Shown here in pieces: positions 61,701 through 64,000 of a DNA stretch of 64,000 nucleotides (positions are counted from its first letter, which is position 1; each line of letters starts with the position of its first letter). Under the pieces are notes generated by a model. That model worked only from the letters and a program-made list of their open reading frames with translations, was not told the DNA's origin and did no database searches. The stretch lies in the NCBI GenBank assembly GCA_035771175.1, contig JAYMFD010003068.1, positions 23,548-87,547 on the forward strand, in the 5' to 3' direction. The DNA comes from Paratinospora sagittata (lineage: Eukaryota > Streptophyta > Magnoliopsida > Ranunculales > Menispermaceae). The translations under genes and the position numbers were made by a program.

Positions 61701-63963
61701 ACTAATGCATTAGACATGAGATATGTCTTCGTTCTTCGAGCTTGATCATTGTCGAATCCGAAAGCTATTGTTTGATGTGTTCTTGATGCAAAACAGGTGA
61801 TGTGTTCCTCTTTGATGTGTTATCTTACCGAGACCACTTCATATACTGAGAGTTTTAAACAATGGATAGCCTTTGCAAATCTTAGCACACAAGGGATAAA
61901 ATGAAGAACTAGCTGAACATCAAGACAGATTCCAATTTTGATTCAATTCGAAGCCTTTTTTTGCAAAGGCAAGAATCATTACTCTCTTCTCTTGAAAAAC
62001 TCTTCGAAAAGCTCAATCTAACTTGCAAATATCGTGCGTGTTGAATTTTTGAAAATCAGAGAATGAGTGTTTTATAAAATTTGAAGTTGAAGGTTAAAGA
62101 GCAAGAGTACTAAAAAATGATTTGAATTCAAAACATTGTTCAATCTAAAGTTTTTTGGGCGTGCGAGACAATGGGAATCATCTAGGTGTTACTAGAGAAT
62201 ATTTCAATTAACATAACCTGGCAAAACTGTGAAGGAATAGAAAAATCGAACAAGCAGAAGTGCCCACATTTTTCTCGTTAGAAATATAAGATTTTAGTCT
62301 AAGACGTGCAAATTGCTGGATAGCCTTATTTTTTAAAAATTAGTATTTTGACACTAAAGAACCATTTCATTGACTCAAAACACTTTGGTATAAGATTAAA
62401 CACTTTTAAATAATTCAAAACTCATTAAAATTATGATTAAAACCTTTCGGAAAACATTTTTGTAAAAATGAAATACTATATCAAAAGTGATTTTGAAGAC
62501 TTTGCAATTTTCAGAGTTTTAGTGCTAAGATTGATCGAGGGGTTACCTTACACACCAGAGATCAAACTAATGCATTAGACATGAGATATGTCTTCGTTCT
62601 TCGAGCTTGATCATTGTCGAATTCGAAAGCTATTGTTTGATGTGTTCTTGATGCAAAACAGGTGATGTGTTCCTCTTTGATGTGTTATTTTACCGAGACC
62701 ACTTCATATACTTAGAGTTTTAAACAATGGATAGCCTCTGCAAATCTTAGCACACAAGGGATAAAATGAAGAACTAGCTGAACATCAAGACAGATTGCAA
62801 TTTTGATTCAATTCGAAGCCTTTTTTTGCAAAGGCAAGAATCATTACTTTCTTCTCTTGAAAAACTCTTCGAAAAGCTCAATATAACTTGCAAATATCGT
62901 GCGTGTTGAATTTTTGAAAATCAGAGAATGCGTGTTTTATAAAATTTGAAGTTGAAGGTTAAAGAGCAAGAGTACTAAAAAATGATTTGAATTCAAAACA
63001 TTGTTCAATCTAAAGTTTTTTGGGCGTGCGAGACAATGGGAATCATCTAGGTGTTACTAGAGAATATTTCAATTAAGATAACCTGGCAAAACTGTGAAGG
63101 AATAGAAAAATCGAGCAAGCAGAAGTGCCCACATTTTTCTCGTTAGAAATATAAGATTTTAGTCTAAGACGTGCCAATTGCTGGATAGCCTTATTTTTGA
63201 GAAATTAATATTTTGACACTAAAGAACCATTTCAATGACTCAAAACACTTTGATATAAGAATAAACACTTTTAAATAATTCAAAACTCATTAAAATTATG
63301 ATTAAAACCTTTCGGAAAACATTTTTGTAAAAATGAAATGCTATATCGAAAGTGATTTTGAAGACTTTGCAATTTTCAGAGTTTTAGTGCTAAGATTGAT
63401 CGAGGGGTTACCTTACACACCAGAGATCAAACTAATGCATTAGACATGAGATATGTCTTCGTTCTTCGAGCTTGATCATTGTCGAATTCGAAAGCTATTG
63501 TTTGATGTGTTCTTGATGCAAAACAGGTGATGTGTTCCTCTTTGATGTGTTATCTTACCGAGACCACTTCATATACTTAGAGTTTTAAACAATGGATAGC
63601 CTCTGCAAATCTTAGCACACAAGGGATAAAATGAAGAACTAGCTGAACATCAAGACAGATTGCAATTTTGATTCAATTCGAAGCCTTTTTTTGCAAAGGC
63701 AAGAATCATTACTTTCTTCTCTTGAAAAACTCTTCGAAAAGCTCAATCTAACTTGCAAATATCGTGCGTGTTGAATTTTTAAAAATCAGAGAATGAGTGT
63801 TTTATAAAATTTGAAGTTGAAGGTTAAAGAGCAAGAGTACTAAAAAATGATTTGAATTCAAAACATTGTTCAATCTAAAGTTTTTTGGACGTGCGAGACA
63901 ATGGGAATCATCTAGGTGTTACTAGAGAATATTTCAATTAAGATAACCTGGCAAAACTGTGAA

Positions 63964-64000
63964 GGAATAGAAAAATCGAGCAAGCAGAAGTGCCCACATT
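63964..64000 (+). repeat. Unit U75, first 37 bases only
   Basis: The array continues past the window edge. The TCGAGC form near 63977 is not the class B form, so this unit fits class D, the next class in the tetramer order after C (U74), or any other class with TCGAGC. Confidence 0.9.

Larger units (their letters stand above)
1..64000. repeat. Satellite DNA array, 865-bp unit, 74 complete copies
   Basis: Every copy begins (phase chosen to match the window start) with GGAATAGAAAAATCGARCAA and ends with CTGGCAAAACTGTGAA. Unit starts found by eye add up exactly: 74 x 865 minus 47 deleted bases equals 63963, leaving 37 bases. All copies are head to tail in one orientation, and no foreign sequence interrupts them. 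G+C is about 33%. Both edges lie inside the array. Forward frames close at 46-48, 5-7 and 54-56 of the unit, and reverse frames close at 45-47, 61-63 and 107-109, so no gene-length reading frame is possible on either strand. Families of this kind usually occupy constitutive heterochromatin or centromeres; the role here is inferred, not shown. The family is not one I recognise. Confidence 0.98.
50163..64000 (+). repeat. B-C-D-E/A tetramer array (U59-U75)
   Basis: Tetramers lie at 50163-53583 (shortened by 39 bp), 53584-57043 and 58774-62233. A B-C/A dimer at 57044-58773 interrupts them, and an unfinished B-C follows from 62234. Lineage II units (odd numbers U59 to U73) alternate strictly with lineage I units (even numbers U58 to U74), so the basic period is a 1730-bp dimer. 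Class C units U60, U64 and U68 carry CAATGTAAC, while U70 and U74 have CAATCTAAC, so the tetramers differ slightly. Confidence 0.85.

Noticed and set aside
1..64000. CRISPR array or bacterial repeat locus
   Set aside because: The whole 865-bp unit repeats with no unique spacers between short repeats, and no cas-like or other genes are present.
1..64000. LTR retrotransposon, transposon or rDNA spacer origin
   Set aside because: I saw no coding remnant, long terminal repeats, primer-binding site, target-site duplication or rRNA sequence in the unit.

Overview
The window is one uninterrupted block of satellite DNA. A single AT-rich unit of about 865 bp (33% G+C, 283 of 865 bases counted by hand in the first copy) is repeated head to tail 74 times. 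A 37-base start of a 75th copy follows at the right edge. The array runs off both ends, so its true length exceeds 64 kb. I find no protein gene, RNA gene, mobile element or unique sequence. All six reading frames meet a stop within the first 109 bases of the unit, so no frame can stay open for longer than about one unit. Long, homogeneous, higher-order-organised arrays of this kind are typical of centromeric, pericentromeric or subtelomeric heterochromatin in eukaryotes. Plants are a good guess because units of this length are common there, but the sequence does not identify the species, and I do not recognise the family.

Unit numbering (U): starts are 1, 866, 1730, 2595 and 3458, then every 865 bp to 12108; then 12968 and every 865 bp to 52758; then 53584 and every 865 bp to 63964. 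Only four units differ in length: U2 (864), U4 (863), U15 (860) and U62 (826). By diagnostic base changes I sort the units into classes A to H and X, Y, Z. A slash marks a unit that is one class at its 5' end and another at its 3' end. The order is: 1 mosaic; 2 A; 3 B; 4 A/C; 5 D; 6 E; 7 F; 8 G; 9 F; 10 G; 11 G; 12 X; 13 Y; 14 Z; 15 A/C; 16 D; 17 E; 18 F; 19 G; 20 F; 21 G; 22 G; 23 X; 24 Y; 25 Z; 26 A; 27 B; 28 C; 29 D; 30 F; 31 G; 32 H; 33 G/C; 34 D; 35 F; 36 G; 37 H; 38 G; 39 H; 40 X; 41 Y; 42 H; 43 X/Y; 44 Z; 45 X; 46 Y; 47 Z; 48 X; 49 Y; 50 Z; 51 A; 52 B; 53 G/Z; 54 X; 55 X; 56 Y; 57 Z; 58 A; 59 B; 60 C; 61 D; 62 E/A; 63 B; 64 C; 65 D; 66 E/A; 67 B; 68 C/A; 69 B; 70 C; 71 D; 72 E/A; 73 B; 74 C.

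The classes mostly follow one cyclic order, A-B-C-D-E-F-G/H-X-Y-Z. This suggests an ancestral higher-order repeat of roughly ten or eleven units (about 9 kb). Most departures from the order pass through a hybrid unit whose two halves each fit their neighbour, as expected from unequal exchange inside units. Region by region: 2595-21617 is a tandem pair of nearly identical 11-unit blocks; 23920-32569 is a tandem pair of 5-unit blocks; 32863-43242 holds H-X-Y and X-Y-Z trimers; 41513-51027 holds two Y-Z-A-B blocks 6055 bp apart; 50163-64000 is a B-C-D-E/A tetramer array in which two unit lineages strictly alternate.

Within the unit I see seven inverted repeats or palindromes plus a short AT palindrome, three copies of GATGTGTT, two EcoRI sites and a block of about 50 bp that does not vary. 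All reading was by eye. Class assignments rest on a handful of diagnostic bases per unit, not on a full alignment.
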